64,000 bases of DNA. Source: Synergistaceae bacterium. GTDB taxonomy: Bacteria; Synergistota; Synergistia; Synergistales; Aminobacteriaceae. Numbering within the stretch: position 1 is the stretch's first letter; each line of letters begins with the position of its first letter. The notes beneath the pieces are model-generated. The model made no database searches and was not told the DNA's origin. It saw only the letters and a program-made list of their open reading frames with translations. This document shows positions 42,797 to 52,250 of the stretch, piece after piece. A program made the position numbers and the translations under genes. Location of the stretch: positions 1 to 64,000 of the forward strand of contig JAFYBQ010000006.1 of NCBI GenBank assembly GCA_017540085.1, read 5' to 3'.

Positions 42797-44179
42797 ATGA
42801 GAACAGAATTGCTGGGGCAGGAGAAAAATATCGTCAGAATCAAAGCCGAAATAGAAGCCGCCGATTTCACCAAAGCACTCAACAAGACAATCGCAGAATT
42901 ATCACAGCAGGGAAATTTTCCCGGCTTCAGGAAAGGACACGCACCCCGCAGGATAGTCGAAATGCGTTTCGGGCGCGAGGCACTCTACAATGAGGCAATC
43001 GAGAAACTTATGGGCGGGGAATTACAGCAGATTGTAACCGACTACGAGCTTGATTTAATCGATACACCGACTCTCAATGTAACCGAGAAAATCGAGGAAG
43101 GAAAGCCCGTTGTCTGTGAGCTTACATTCGAGGTCAAGCCGGAAGTTACCCTGCCGGAAATTGACGGGATGGAAATCGAGAAAGTTGTTACTGAAGTCGG
43201 AGATGCTGAAGTTGACCAGCTCGCCAAAAGAATCCGCGTACAGCTCGCCGACATCAAAGAGGCTGACAGAGCCATTCAGGACGGCGATTTAGTCGACATG
43301 GATTTGACGATAAGAGTCCTCAATCCCGACGGCACAGAAGCGCAAGAGCAGCCCAAGCCCGTAACAACCCGCGAGAAAATCAACCTTGCAGACGAGACCG
43401 TGCGGAAAGAAGTGCGCGAGGCTCTCATCGGGAAAACGAAAGGCGAGGAAGTTACAGCGGTGTTTGACGTTGAGGAAGGACACGCGGACAGAGCATTAGC
43501 GGGGAAACATGTCAGCTACAAAATGAAGGTTGACACAGTTTCAGAATACATTTTGCCGGAAGTGAACGAGGAATTTTACCGCAATGTTTTCGGGCAGGAC
43601 ACTGACATAAAGGACGAGGCCGCATACCGCGAAAGGCTCAGGCAGGACATAATCGGCGAGGTTACGCAGGAAAATCAGTCCGACCTTATGAACCGCGCTA
43701 TAGACCTCATCGCGTCAAAGTCAGCCGTAGAATTGCCCGACAAATTCATAGCCCGGCAGATAGTCTCTATGAGGCAGGAAGACGCAAACTGGGCGCAGTC
43801 GAACGGGATAGACCTTAATACGGCGTTCGGGATTGGGACGGAGGAAGGCCGCAAAGGGTATGAGGCTCTCCTCAAATCACGCGCAGAGACAGCAGTGAAG
43901 ACAGCCCTTGTCATCGAGGAATTAGCCAAGAAGTATGACATCCACATAGAGCAGGAAGACTTAGAGGCCGAATTTGCCCGCCGTGCTGAACAGCTCCATG
44001 TGTCAAAAGGATTCGTGGCAAAATATTTCTACGAGAACAAGAATCAGCTTGACCGACTCACGGATCAAATGAGATGGGACAAGACAGCGGAAGCAGCACT
44101 CTCACACATGGCCGTGAAGGAAGTCAAAGAACTCTCAAAGCCTGAAGAGAAAACAGAGAGTCAGAATCAGGGAGAATAA
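42797..44179 (+). CDS. tig: Trigger factor chaperone
   Basis: 460 residues. Ribosome-bound folding chaperone and prolyl isomerase. The ribosome-binding signature is FPGFRKGHAPRRIVE near residue 37. The middle part is the FKBP domain (VDMDLTI...GKTKGEEVTAVFDVEEGHAD) and the rest the long helical C-terminal domain. First gene of the tig-clpP-clpX-engB operon, a classic arrangement. ACAGAAGGAG precedes the ATG. Confidence 0.95.
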   Translation: MRTELLGQEKNIVRIKAEIEAADFTKALNKTIAELSQQGNFPGFRKGHAPRRIVEMRFGREALYNEAIEKLMGGELQQIVTDYELDLIDTPTLNVTEKIEEGKPVVCELTFEVKPEVTLPEIDGMEIEKVVTEVGDAEVDQLAKRIRVQLADIKEADRAIQDGDLVDMDLTIRVLNPDGTEAQEQPKPVTTREKINLADETVRKEVREALIGKTKGEEVTAVFDVEEGHADRALAGKHVSYKMKVDTVSEYILPEVNEEFYRNVFGQDTDIKDEAAYRERLRQDIIGEVTQENQSDLMNRAIDLIASKSAVELPDKFIARQIVSMRQEDANWAQSNGIDLNTAFGIGTEEGRKGYEALLKSRAETAVKTALVIEELAKKYDIHIEQEDLEAEFARRAEQLHVSKGFVAKYFYENKNQLDRLTDQMRWDKTAEAALSHMAVKEVKELSKPEEKTESQNQGE

Positions 44180-44185
44180 ATCCTC

Positions 44186-44770
44186 ATGGCGTACTATATA
44201 CCTTACGTAATCGAGCAGACCGGGCGCGGTGAAAGAAGCTATGACATCTATAGCCGTCTGCTGAAGGACAGAATAATATTCCTCGGCTCAGAAATTGTAG
44301 ATGACGTAGCAAATTCCATTGTCGCGCAGATGCTCTTTCTTGAGAGTGAAGACCCCGACAAGGACATAAACATTTACATCAACAGCCCCGGCGGAAGCGT
44401 TACGGCAGGGCTTGCGATTTATGACACAATGCAGTACATAAAGCCGCAGGTGTCAACAATTTGCGTTGGACTCGCCGCAAGCATGGCAGCAATACTCCTC
44501 GCAGGAGGCGCAAAGGGGAAACGTCTCGCGCTCCCGAATGCTGAAGTGATGATACATCAGCCCCTAGGAGGCGCAAGAGGCCAGGCCAGCGACATAGAGA
44601 TTCAGGCAAAGAACATCATCAAGACAAAAGAGCGCATGAATCGTATATTAGCGTCCCACACAGGCCAGGACTACGAGACAATAGCCCGCGACACTGACCG
44701 CGACAACTACATGACAGCGGACGAGGCGTTAGCGTATGGCCTTGTCGACAAAATAATAGAGGCAAGATAG
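44186..44770 (+). CDS. clpP: ClpP protease subunit
   Basis: 194 residues. Serine protease that forms the 14-mer chamber of ClpXP. Catalytic Ser in [14 protein letters not shown], His in [12 protein letters not shown], Asp in [29 protein letters not shown] is the oxyanion strand. Lies 6 bases after tig and 3 bases before clpX. Confidence 0.96.
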   Translation: MAYYIPYVIEQTGRGERSYDIYSRLLKDRIIFLGSEIVDDVANSIVAQMLFLESEDPDKDINIYINSPGGSVTAGLAIYDTMQYIKPQVSTICVGLAASMAAILLAGGAKGKRLALPNAEVMIHQPLGGARGQASDIEIQAKNIIKTKERMNRILASHTGQDYETIARDTDRDNYMTADEALAYGLVDKIIEAR

Positions 44771-44773
44771 ACG

Positions 44774-46135
44774 ATGCCAGGCAAAAAGAATCCCCCGGAG
44801 GAAGAACGCTGCTCTTTCTGCGGAAAACCGCGCTCAATGGTTGATGACCTTTTCGAGGGGCCGGGCGGAAATGTCAGAATCTGCGACCAGTGCATAGCCG
44901 TCTGCAATATCATGATGGCAGGAAAGCCGCGGCAGAATATGCCCGTTCAGCAGGATTATCACGACCCTGACCCCCTCGCCAATCTCAACAGCATTCTCAT
45001 GGAGAACCCCGGAGCGACTCCGCCAGCGTCAGCCGGAAAAACTCAGTCCGCCAAAATTCCTCCCGCCCCGATAAAGCCCCGTGAGTTAAGCGAGTATTTA
45101 GACCAGTATGTTATCGGGCAGTCCCGTGCGAAAAAAGTCGTGTCTGTCGCCGTCTACAATCATTATCAGCGTGTACGGAATAATCTTGACCAGAAAAACG
45201 CGGATGTAGAGCTTCAGAAAAGCAACGTGTTACTTCTAGGCCCGACAGGCTCAGGGAAGACTCTTATAGCTCAGACTTTGGCGAGGAAGCTCAATGTTCC
45301 GTTTGCCATTGCTGACGCTACTACATTGACGGAAGCGGGCTATGTCGGCGAGGATGTCGAGAATATTTTGGTGAGGCTGCTGCAGGCGGCTGACTATGAT
45401 TTGAAGGCTGCCGAACGCGGAATAATATATCTTGACGAGATCGACAAAATTTCGCGAAAGTCCGAGTCAACGTCAATAACACGCGATGTTTCAGGCGAGG
45501 GGGTACAGCAGGCACTACTGAAGATTCTTGAGGGGACAATCTCCAACATTCCCCCGAAAGGAGGACGCAAGCACCCTCATCAGGACTTCATACAGATTAA
45601 CACGGAAAATATACTGTTCATTTGCGGGGGGGCGTTTGACGGATTAGAGCCTATAGTCGCAAGAAGAGAGCTGCAAAAGTCGATGGGATTCGGCGGAGAA
45701 TTGGCGCGGAAATCGGGAGGCTATGAGATTCTCAGCAAGACAGAGCCGGAAGACCTCGTAACATACGGATTTATCCCGGAGCTTGTCGGGCGTATTCCCG
45801 TAATCGTCAGCCTAGAGGAATTAGACCGGGAAGCGTTCATACGAATATTGCAGGAGCCGAAAAATTCCCTCGTCAAGCAGTACACGAAAATTTTTGAGAT
45901 GGACGGAGTGAGGCTCACATTCACGCCGGAAGCCCTAGAGAGAGTCGCTGAATTGGCCGTGAAACGCAAGACGGGCGCGAGGGGTCTGCGCTCAATAATG
46001 GAGAACATGATGCTTGATATTGAGTTTGAGCTTCCGTCAATCCCTGACGCGGAGAAATCCGGCCGGAAATTAATCATCACTCCTGAATACGTCAACAATC
46101 CTGTTACCCCGCTGAAAGAATTATTGCATGACTGA
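44774..46135 (+). CDS. clpX: ClpX ATPase, unfoldase of ClpXP
   Basis: 453 residues. The N-terminal zinc domain is [15 protein letters not shown] with [11 protein letters not shown]+ motifs: [16 protein letters not shown] (Walker A), [10 protein letters not shown] (Walker B), the [16 protein letters not shown] arginine-finger region, the [13 protein letters not shown] sensor region and [15 protein letters not shown]. Partner of the adjacent clpP. Confidence 0.96.
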   Translation: MPGKKNPPEEERCSFCGKPRSMVDDLFEGPGGNVRICDQCIAVCNIMMAGKPRQNMPVQQDYHDPDPLANLNSILMENPGATPPASAGKTQSAKIPPAPIKPRELSEYLDQYVIGQSRAKKVVSVAVYNHYQRVRNNLDQKNADVELQKSNVLLLGPTGSGKTLIAQTLARKLNVPFAIADATTLTEAGYVGEDVENILVRLLQAADYDLKAAERGIIYLDEIDKISRKSESTSITRDVSGEGVQQALLKILEGTISNIPPKGGRKHPHQDFIQINTENILFICGGAFDGLEPIVARRELQKSMGFGGELARKSGGYEILSKTEPEDLVTYGFIPELVGRIPVIVSLEELDREAFIRILQEPKNSLVKQYTKIFEMDGVRLTFTPEALERVAELAVKRKTGARGLRSIMENMMLDIEFELPSIPDAEKSGRKLIITPEYVNNPVTPLKELLHD

Positions 46136-46754
46136 GAAATTAATCACAAAAGCCCGGCTTGAGGCGACATGCTTCACACCGGGCCAGCTCATTCCCGGAG
46201 ATAATAACATTCCCGAAATAGCGATAGCAGGACGCTCAAATGTGGGAAAATCCTCGCTCATCAATGCGCTTTTAGGGACTCGCCTCGCGAAAACAGGACA
46301 GACTCCCGGAAAGACTCGCAGCATAAACTTTTACCGGGCAGAGACTCCCGCAGGGACTCTGAGGATTGCCGACCTTCCCGGCTACGGTTACGCGAAAAGG
46401 AGCAAGGACGAGCGCGAATTATGGCGGCGGCTTGTCGGGGCGTATATGTCCGGGCGTGAATCCCTGCGGCTTGTGTGTCATCTCGTCGATTTCCGACATG
46501 GCCTGCTGAAGAATGACAGGGAGCTTCAGGAGTGGATACGGGCTGAGGGGAGAAATATTCTCGTAGTCTTCACGAAGGGCGACAAGATTTCGCGGGGAAA
46601 ATGGCGGTCAACACGGGAAAGCTATATACGTGATGGAATGTACTCGTATGATGTTCCCGTCATAACGTCAGCCGAAAAACGGGAAGGCATTGACGCGCTG
46701 GCGGAGTCTCTCGTGAAGTTCGTGAAAAATTATGATACAATCTCGGAAAAATAA
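46128..46754 (+). CDS. engB: Ribosome-biogenesis GTPase EngB (YsxC/YihA)
   Basis: 208 residues. GTPase for large-subunit assembly. G1 [16 protein letters not shown]3 [17 protein letters not shown]4 FTKGDK and G5 TSAEKREG. Overlaps clpX by 8 bases; clpX-lon/engB order is common. Confidence 0.94.
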   Translation: MTEKLITKARLEATCFTPGQLIPGDNNIPEIAIAGRSNVGKSSLINALLGTRLAKTGQTPGKTRSINFYRAETPAGTLRIADLPGYGYAKRSKDERELWRRLVGAYMSGRESLRLVCHLVDFRHGLLKNDRELQEWIRAEGRNILVVFTKGDKISRGKWRSTRESYIRDGMYSYDVPVITSAEKREGIDALAESLVKFVKNYDTISEK

Positions 46755-46908
46755 GCAGAAAGGAGCTTGACAATTTCCAAAATGGCGGCCATAACCAAGC
46801 CACGAGCCATGCATAACTATTACCGTTGAGAATGACAAATCACACCTTGTTGAACCCAATCTGATATACAACCGCTTTGACCTGTGGACGGAATGCGACC
46901 CCGAATTG

Positions 46909-47829
46909 ATGAGCCGTCCTTACAGTTGGAGTGATTACTGTCTCAGGGACGGGACATGTGAGACTCTTCACGCCAAATGCGGGGATGATGATTACTATTT
47001 CGAGGTTCTGTACAACGCTGATAATGCAAAGCTGGGAATATGGCTGAGTAATATTCCGCGCACAGTTCTTCTTGAGGCGGTGAAATTCATATTCAGGACT
47101 CACAGCGAGGTCAGGCGAATAGGTTACAGGTACAGCCGGGTGCCTCTCGGAGTGTATACGAGGACTAATCATTTCAGGATAGAATTGCCGGGAACGCAGG
47201 ACGAAATATTAGCAAGGATGTCCAAGCATGAACGCAAAAAACTGAATAACCGTCAAAGAAGGCTGAATGAAGCAGGAAATATAACCCTTCACGACTACAA
47301 AGCAGACTGTAATAATCCTGATTCAGTCGATGCAGTTAATAAATTTTTTGAGTTCAAGAAAATCACCCACGGCAAAAATTACAATCTCACACCCAAAGAG
47401 TATATACAGGTCTACCAAGTCTCAGATATTTACGCACTCCGCTGTGACGGGGAAATTATAGCGGTGAAGCTCTCGTGCAAACAATGCCCGATAGTCGGCG
47501 GTGAAAATACAAGTTACAGCATAGACTACGCAAAATTTTATCTTGGTATCATTATGCAGTACACTTTATTATCAGAGCTTACCAAGAAAGGAAAGGCAGA
47601 ACTTTATCTCGGCGACTCAAGCTATACGGGTCAGCGGACATACAAACAGCATTTCAATAGCATAGAGGAGACAGCCTACAACGGAATAATATACAGGAGC
47701 TTCACGGAGCACATCAGGCGCAAAGCCGCTCACGCCTTCAGGATGTTCATAAAGGCACTCCTTCCTTGGAAACTTGTAGCCGTCATAAGGTCAGTAAAGC
47801 GCGGCACAAAGTTAAAATACAGCCTGTAA
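46909..47829 (+). CDS. GNAT-type acetyltransferase (Acetyltransf_6/FemAB-like)
   Basis: 306 residues as called. Features of the CelD/FemAB-like acetyltransferase group: MSKHERKKLNNRQRRLNE (the conserved KxRxxLRR-like helix), FFEFKKITHGKNY, ALRCDGEIIAVKLSC and YSIDYAKFYLGIIMQYTLL. The start is doubtful: the frame is open upstream to 46795 and encodes plausible protein (ITVENDKSHLVEPNLIYNRF) with no start codon, and the AAAGGAG near 46760 serves another frame. A frameshift in the N-terminus or a non-standard start is likely. Confidence 0.6.
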   Translation: MSRPYSWSDYCLRDGTCETLHAKCGDDDYYFEVLYNADNAKLGIWLSNIPRTVLLEAVKFIFRTHSEVRRIGYRYSRVPLGVYTRTNHFRIELPGTQDEILARMSKHERKKLNNRQRRLNEAGNITLHDYKADCNNPDSVDAVNKFFEFKKITHGKNYNLTPKEYIQVYQVSDIYALRCDGEIIAVKLSCKQCPIVGGENTSYSIDYAKFYLGIIMQYTLLSELTKKGKAELYLGDSSYTGQRTYKQHFNSIEETAYNGIIYRSFTEHIRRKAAHAFRMFIKALLPWKLVAVIRSVKRGTKLKYSL

Positions 47830-47836
47830 AATATTG

Positions 47837-47872
47837 TCGGCCTTCTCAGAAATGGGAGGGCTGATTTTTTTT
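47837..47872 (+). terminator. Terminator after the acetyltransferase gene
   Basis: Stem TCGGCCTTC against GAGGGCTGA with G-T pairs, followed by eight T. Confidence 0.75.
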
Positions 47873-47898
47873 GCCCGGAAAACTTTTGCAGTCCCTTG

Positions 47899-48005
47899 TG
47901 ATATACTAACCATGCTTTAATCTCACACGCTCAATTTATCGTAAAGGTGTCATATGATTGTTCATGTGATTTATTTTTGAGCGCAAGATTTCAACCTTTA
48001 GGAGG
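47899..48005 (+). promoter_or_regulatory. rpsB promoter and predicted pseudoknot leader
   Basis: Extended -10 TGATATACT (47899-47907). Downstream CGCTCAA (47928-47934) pairs TTGAGCG (47977-47983), enclosing an inner hairpin CATATGA/TCATGTG. In the enclosed loop TAAAGGT (47942-47948) is perfectly complementary to ACCTTTA (47994-48000), which abuts the AGGAGG ribosome site (48000-48005). This would form a pseudoknot able to hide the site. S2 autoregulation of rpsB-tsf is known in E. coli; here it is inference. Confidence 0.55.
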
Positions 48006-48017
48006 TATTTATACTTT

Positions 48018-48833
48018 ATGGCAGTAGCAAGCATGAAGCAGTTGCTCGAATGCGGAGTCCATTTCGGACATCAGACACGCCGCTGGAATCCCAAAATGAA
48101 ACCCTACATTTTCACAGAACGCAACGGAGTCTACATCATCGACCTTCAGAAGACCGTCAAAGGACTCGACCGCGCTTATGATTTCATCCGCGAGACAGCC
48201 GCGGCGGGCGGGCATGTTCTTTTTGTCGGCACAAAGAGACAGGCTCAGGACACAATCCGCGATGAGGCGACAAGGTGCGGGCAGTACTACATCAATCAGA
48301 GATGGCTCGGCGGACTCATGACGAACTTCCCGACAATCAGGCGCAGGATTTCACGTATGCTTGAACTCAGGAAATACGATGAGGAAGGGACATGGGAAGA
48401 GTTCAACAAGAAAGAAATCGCCGCGCTCAGGAAAGAGCAGCTCAAACTTGAGAAATATCTCGGCGGTATCGCTAACATGGCCGCAGTTCCTGACGCAATA
48501 TTCCTCATTGACCCCCGCAGAGAAGAAAACGCAATCGCAGAAGCACGCAAACTTCATATCCCGGTCGTGTCAATCGTCGATACCAACTGCGACCCCGAAA
48601 TGATAGACTACCCGATTCCCGGCAACGATGACGCAATCCGCGCAATCAAGCTCATCACCGGCCTTATGGCAAACGCCGTAATCGAGGGCAGGCAGGGCGA
48701 GGACGCTGTGATTATCCCCGTTCAGGAACTCAGCGAGCCGGAAGCAATCAGCAACGAGGAGCTTATAGCCGCAAGCGAGAGGCTCTACGAGAAATACGAA
48801 GGCAACATTGACGACGAAACTAGAGAGGATTAA
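48018..48833 (+). CDS. rpsB: Ribosomal protein S2
   Basis: 271 residues. [27 protein letters not shown] is the family opening; [23 protein letters not shown] and [20 protein letters not shown] follow. First gene of the rpsB-tsf-pyrH-frr operon, with a structured leader. Confidence 0.97.
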   Translation: MAVASMKQLLECGVHFGHQTRRWNPKMKPYIFTERNGVYIIDLQKTVKGLDRAYDFIRETAAAGGHVLFVGTKRQAQDTIRDEATRCGQYYINQRWLGGLMTNFPTIRRRISRMLELRKYDEEGTWEEFNKKEIAALRKEQLKLEKYLGGIANMAAVPDAIFLIDPRREENAIAEARKLHIPVVSIVDTNCDPEMIDYPIPGNDDAIRAIKLITGLMANAVIEGRQGEDAVIIPVQELSEPEAISNEELIAASERLYEKYEGNIDDETRED

Positions 48834-48838
48834 TTACA

Positions 48839-49711
48839 ATGGCAGAAATTACAGCCGCAAAGGTTAAGGAATTACGCGAACGCACAGGCTCAGGAATGAT
48901 GGACTGCAAGAAGGCACTTGCTGAGACCGGCGGGGACATGGAGAAAGCAATTGACTACCTCCGCGAAAAGGGACTCGCAAAAGCCGCAAAGAAAGCAGAA
49001 CGCACAGCCGCTGATGGAAGGATCTTCCACATTCTGAGCAAAGACGGCAAATTAGGAGTCATGATTGAGCTTAACAGCGAGACCGATTTTGTTGCAAAGA
49101 CTGACGAATTTAACGGACTCGGCGACAAAATCACCGCTCACCTTGCCGCTAAATCATATGATGACGTTCCTTCACTGCTTGCCAGCGTTCACGAGTCAGG
49201 AAGCACGGTTAATGACCTTGTTACGGCGATAATCGCAAAGCTCGGTGAAAATATCGTGCTGAAGAGATTTGCCCGCTATGATGCCGCTAACGGTAAAGCC
49301 TTCTGCTACATTCACAGCAACTACAAAGTAGGCGCACTTCTTGAGCTTGAAGCCGATGACAAGTCCGCGATGTCGAAAGCTGAATTTGACGAACTCGGCC
49401 ATGAAATTTGTATGCAGATTGCCGCCGCCGCTCCTCAGTATTTAGTGTCTGATGATGTCCCTGCGGATGTCTTAGACCGTGAGAAGGCCGTTTACCGCCA
49501 GCAGCTTATTGACGAGGGAAAGCCCGCCGACAAGGTAGAGAAAATTATCCCCGGCAAGCTCAGGAAGTATTTTGAGACAGTATGCCTTCTTGAGCAGGAA
49601 TATATCCGCGACACCGACAAAAAGGTGAAGGACGTAATCGCGGAAGCCGGGAAAAAGCTCGGCACAAAAATTACTGTGAGGCGTTTTGAGCGTTTCGCAA
49701 TAGGCGAGTAA
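48839..49711 (+). CDS. tsf: Elongation factor Ts
   Basis: 290 residues. N-terminal UBA-like part KELRERTGSGMMDCKKALAE, then the IELNSETDFVAKTDEF motif of the core domain. GDP-exchange factor for EF-Tu. Five bases after rpsB. Confidence 0.97.
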   Translation: MAEITAAKVKELRERTGSGMMDCKKALAETGGDMEKAIDYLREKGLAKAAKKAERTAADGRIFHILSKDGKLGVMIELNSETDFVAKTDEFNGLGDKITAHLAAKSYDDVPSLLASVHESGSTVNDLVTAIIAKLGENIVLKRFARYDAANGKAFCYIHSNYKVGALLELEADDKSAMSKAEFDELGHEICMQIAAAAPQYLVSDDVPADVLDREKAVYRQQLIDEGKPADKVEKIIPGKLRKYFETVCLLEQEYIRDTDKKVKDVIAEAGKKLGTKITVRRFERFAIGE

Positions 49712-49722
49712 TCAAGAACGCA

Positions 49723-49765
49723 ATATCCCCGGTGTGAATAACTTTGCGCCGGGGGTATTTTCTTA
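49723..49765 (+). terminator. Intra-operon terminator or attenuator between tsf and pyrH
   Basis: Twelve-pair stem ATATCCCCGGTG with CGCCGGGGGTAT, 12-base loop, then TTTTCTT. It lies inside a conserved operon, 17 bases before the pyrH start, so it may lower expression of pyrH and frr relative to rpsB-tsf. Confidence 0.75.
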
Positions 49766-49781
49766 TAACGGAGGCGATATT

Positions 49782-50498
49782 ATGCCCAAATACAAGCGTG
49801 TGCTTCTGAAACTGTCGGGGGAAGTCCTTGCGGGCGATAGGCATATCGGGATTGATTTCGGGACTGTGAGAGATTTTGCGGTGAAACTTGCTGAGATTCG
49901 CAACGCCGGAATCGAATTGTCGCTGGTCATCGGAGGCGGGAACATGATTCGCGGGCGCGACTCTGAGGATTACGGGCTTGACCGCGTGAGTCTTGACGGT
50001 ATCGGCATGTTAGGCACCGTCATGAATGCACTTGCGGTGAAAACTGCCCTCGACAGTCTCAATGTCCCCGCTAAAGTCCTGTCAGCAGTATCAATATCAC
50101 CGATTGCGGAGCTTTACAGCCGTGAAACAGCGCGTGAATACCTGAAGGCCGGGAATATTGTGATGTTCGGTGCGGGAACGGGTCATCCGTTTTTCTCGAC
50201 AGACACAGCCGCGGCTCTGAGAGCGTCAGAATTAGGGCTTGACTGCGTAATCAAAGGGACAAAGGTTGACGGGATTTATGACAAAGACCCGGTGAAATTC
50301 CCGGACGCAGAATTTTTCCCGGAGCTGACATACAGCGAGGCTATTTCTCGGAATCTCAATGTCATGGACACAGCCGCGTTTGCCTTGTGCCGCGAGAACA
50401 GGATTCCCGTCTGGGTAATGAATGTACAGGATTCGGGCGCGTGGGTAAGGAATATCATTGACGGCGTTAATGTCGGAACGATCGTAAAGGAGGATTAA
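49782..50498 (+). CDS. pyrH: UMP kinase
   Basis: 238 residues. Amino-acid-kinase fold: RVLLKLSGEVLAGD, GGGNMIRGRDSE, LNVPAKVLSAVSI, GNIVMFGAGTGHPFFSTDTAA and GTKVDGIYDKDPVK. Phosphorylates UMP. ATG 49782 has AACGGAGGCG 7 bases upstream; the earlier in-frame start at 49734 lies within the terminator hairpin. Confidence 0.96.
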   Translation: MPKYKRVLLKLSGEVLAGDRHIGIDFGTVRDFAVKLAEIRNAGIELSLVIGGGNMIRGRDSEDYGLDRVSLDGIGMLGTVMNALAVKTALDSLNVPAKVLSAVSISPIAELYSRETAREYLKAGNIVMFGAGTGHPFFSTDTAAALRASELGLDCVIKGTKVDGIYDKDPVKFPDAEFFPELTYSEAISRNLNVMDTAAFALCRENRIPVWVMNVQDSGAWVRNIIDGVNVGTIVKED

Positions 50499-50503
50499 TC
50501 ATC

Positions 50504-51058
50504 ATGCCGGATGTATTATCGGAGTTACGCGGAAATATGGACAAGGCAGTATCGTTTTTGCAGAATGAATTTCTCTCGATACGCACAGGAAGAGCGCACC
50601 CCGGACTCGTCAGCGACATCAAAGTTGACTACTACGGAACACCCACGCCGATAAAGAGCCTCGCGAACGTAACAATCCCCGAAAGCCGCTCGATTCAGAT
50701 TGCCCCGTTCGACAAGACTGTGTTAAAGGCGATGGAGAAAGCCATTCTCGCCGCCAATATCGGAATGACTCCGCAGAATGACGGCACTGTGATTCGCCTG
50801 ACACTGCCCGAACTCACTAAAGCCAGGCGCGTTGAGCTGACGAAATTACTAGCGAGGAAGGCAGAAGAGTCGAAAGTCGTCATCAGAAATTACAGGCGCG
50901 ATGCAATAGAGGCCCTCAAGAAGCAGGAGAAAGCCTCAGAAATCACAGAGGATGACCTCAAGAAGTCAACAAAAGACGTTCAGGACATAACAGACGGCTA
51001 TATCAAGAAAATTGATGAGGTCTACAAGGTCAAAGAAAAAGAAGTGCTTGAAGATTAG
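50504..51058 (+). CDS. frr: Ribosome recycling factor
   Basis: 184 residues. Three-helix bundle protein: FLSIRTGRAHPGLVSDIKVD, PIKSLANVTIPESR, IRLTLPELTKARRVEL and NYRRDAIEALKKQ. Splits post-termination ribosomes. Follows pyrH by 5 bases. Confidence 0.96.
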   Translation: MPDVLSELRGNMDKAVSFLQNEFLSIRTGRAHPGLVSDIKVDYYGTPTPIKSLANVTIPESRSIQIAPFDKTVLKAMEKAILAANIGMTPQNDGTVIRLTLPELTKARRVELTKLLARKAEESKVVIRNYRRDAIEALKKQEKASEITEDDLKKSTKDVQDITDGYIKKIDEVYKVKEKEVLED

Positions 51059-51077
51059 AGAGGAGGAAATTTCATAA

Positions 51078-51881
51078 ATGGAAGAAGTCAGCCAGTACAA
51101 TTCACCCGGTTACACAACGTTCAAAATGAAGCTGAAGAAGCTAATCGGCATAGATCTCAACTCGTACAAAGAGCAGATTCACCGCAGGACTCACGAGCTT
51201 ATGTCCCGCTGGGGCTGCAAGACGTATGATGAGTATTACGACATGATGAGCAAGGACGAGAAGAAGTTGCGCGAGTTCCTTGACCACCTCACAATCAACG
51301 TCTCAGAGTTTTTCCGCAACGACTCTCAGTGGTGGAAGCTCCGCGACAAAATCATTCCCGAACTCATACAGAAGCGCAAGACAAAACGCCTCAAGCTGTG
51401 GAGCGCGGGATGTGCCACAGGGGAAGAGCCGTACTCACTCGCGATTCTCTCGGCAGTCTGCGGACTCGACACAATGAATCCCGTTCTCGCCGCCGACATT
51501 GATCAGGGCGCAATCTCACTCGCTCAGAAGGCCAATTACCGCAAAGCGCAGCTTCTCAACGTCCCGAAAGAATATCTCGCAAAATATTTCACCAGCAGGG
51601 ACGCGGGAGCAACATACGATGTAAGCCCCGAAATCAAACGCCGCGTAACCTTCAAGCGCATGAACATGATAGAGGACGCATTCGGCGCGAATTTCGACAT
51701 AATACTTTGCCGGAATGTCGTAATATATTTCACGGCTGAGACAAAAGACAAGCTGTATCACAAATTCTATGACGCTCTCGCCCCCGGCGGTTATTTCCTT
51801 GTCGGCTCAACTGAGCAGATATTCGGCTATCAGAAAATCGGATTTGTTTCGGCAGGCCCGTTCCTTTACACGAAAAACTAG
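51078..51881 (+). CDS. cheR: CheR-type chemoreceptor methyltransferase
   Basis: 267 residues. N-terminal helical CheR_N domain (KKLIGIDLNSYKEQIHRRTH) then the SAM domain: LWSAGCATGEEPYSLAI, VLAADIDQGAISLAQ, DIILCRNVVIYFT and FLVGSTEQIFG. Methylates receptor glutamates. It is isolated from other chemotaxis genes here and sits in the translation-factor operon, 20 bases after frr. Confidence 0.9.
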   Translation: MEEVSQYNSPGYTTFKMKLKKLIGIDLNSYKEQIHRRTHELMSRWGCKTYDEYYDMMSKDEKKLREFLDHLTINVSEFFRNDSQWWKLRDKIIPELIQKRKTKRLKLWSAGCATGEEPYSLAILSAVCGLDTMNPVLAADIDQGAISLAQKANYRKAQLLNVPKEYLAKYFTSRDAGATYDVSPEIKRRVTFKRMNMIEDAFGANFDIILCRNVVIYFTAETKDKLYHKFYDALAPGGYFLVGSTEQIFGYQKIGFVSAGPFLYTKN

Positions 51882-51887
51882 CGGGCA

Positions 51888-52250
51888 ATGTTTGAGTTCA
51901 CCCTCACAAATTCCGTGAATGACGCTATTCAGAGGTTATGCCGGCAAACCGGGTGGAAGAAAATCCGCCGTGTCATGGTGAAAGTCGGCGGTGTCCGAAA
52001 TGTCAACCCTGAATTAATGTCGTTCATATTCTCGGCTGTCTCGAAAGATACTCCCGCTGAAGGTGCTTTGCTGTCGGTGATGCTCCTTCCTGTTACGGTG
52101 AAGTGCCATTCATGCGGGAAAATTTCGACACGTGAGGACTCAGACTTTGTATGCCCACTTTGCGGAAGCGGAAATGTTCAGATATTGTCAGGGCTTGAAC
52201 TCAACATTGAAGCCCTCGAAGTAGAAAGCAATAATTTCAACGATGACTGA
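51888..52250 (+). CDS. HypA-like nickel/zinc protein lacking the N-terminal His
   Basis: 120 residues. HypA (hydrogenase/urease nickel insertion) homologue by fold: the zinc finger CHSCGK with CPLCGS and the ILSGLELNIEALEVE ending are typical. True HypA begins MHE, where His2 binds nickel; here it is MFEF, so the key ligand is missing. Seven bases after cheR, and it overlaps uvrD by 8 bases. No other hyp genes in the window. Confidence 0.7.
   Translation: MFEFTLTNSVNDAIQRLCRQTGWKKIRRVMVKVGGVRNVNPELMSFIFSAVSKDTPAEGALLSVMLLPVTVKCHSCGKISTREDSDFVCPLCGSGNVQILSGLELNIEALEVESNNFNDD

Noticed and set aside
48018-50498. Minus-strand frames over rpsB, tsf and pyrH
   Set aside because: Shadows of highly conserved translation genes.
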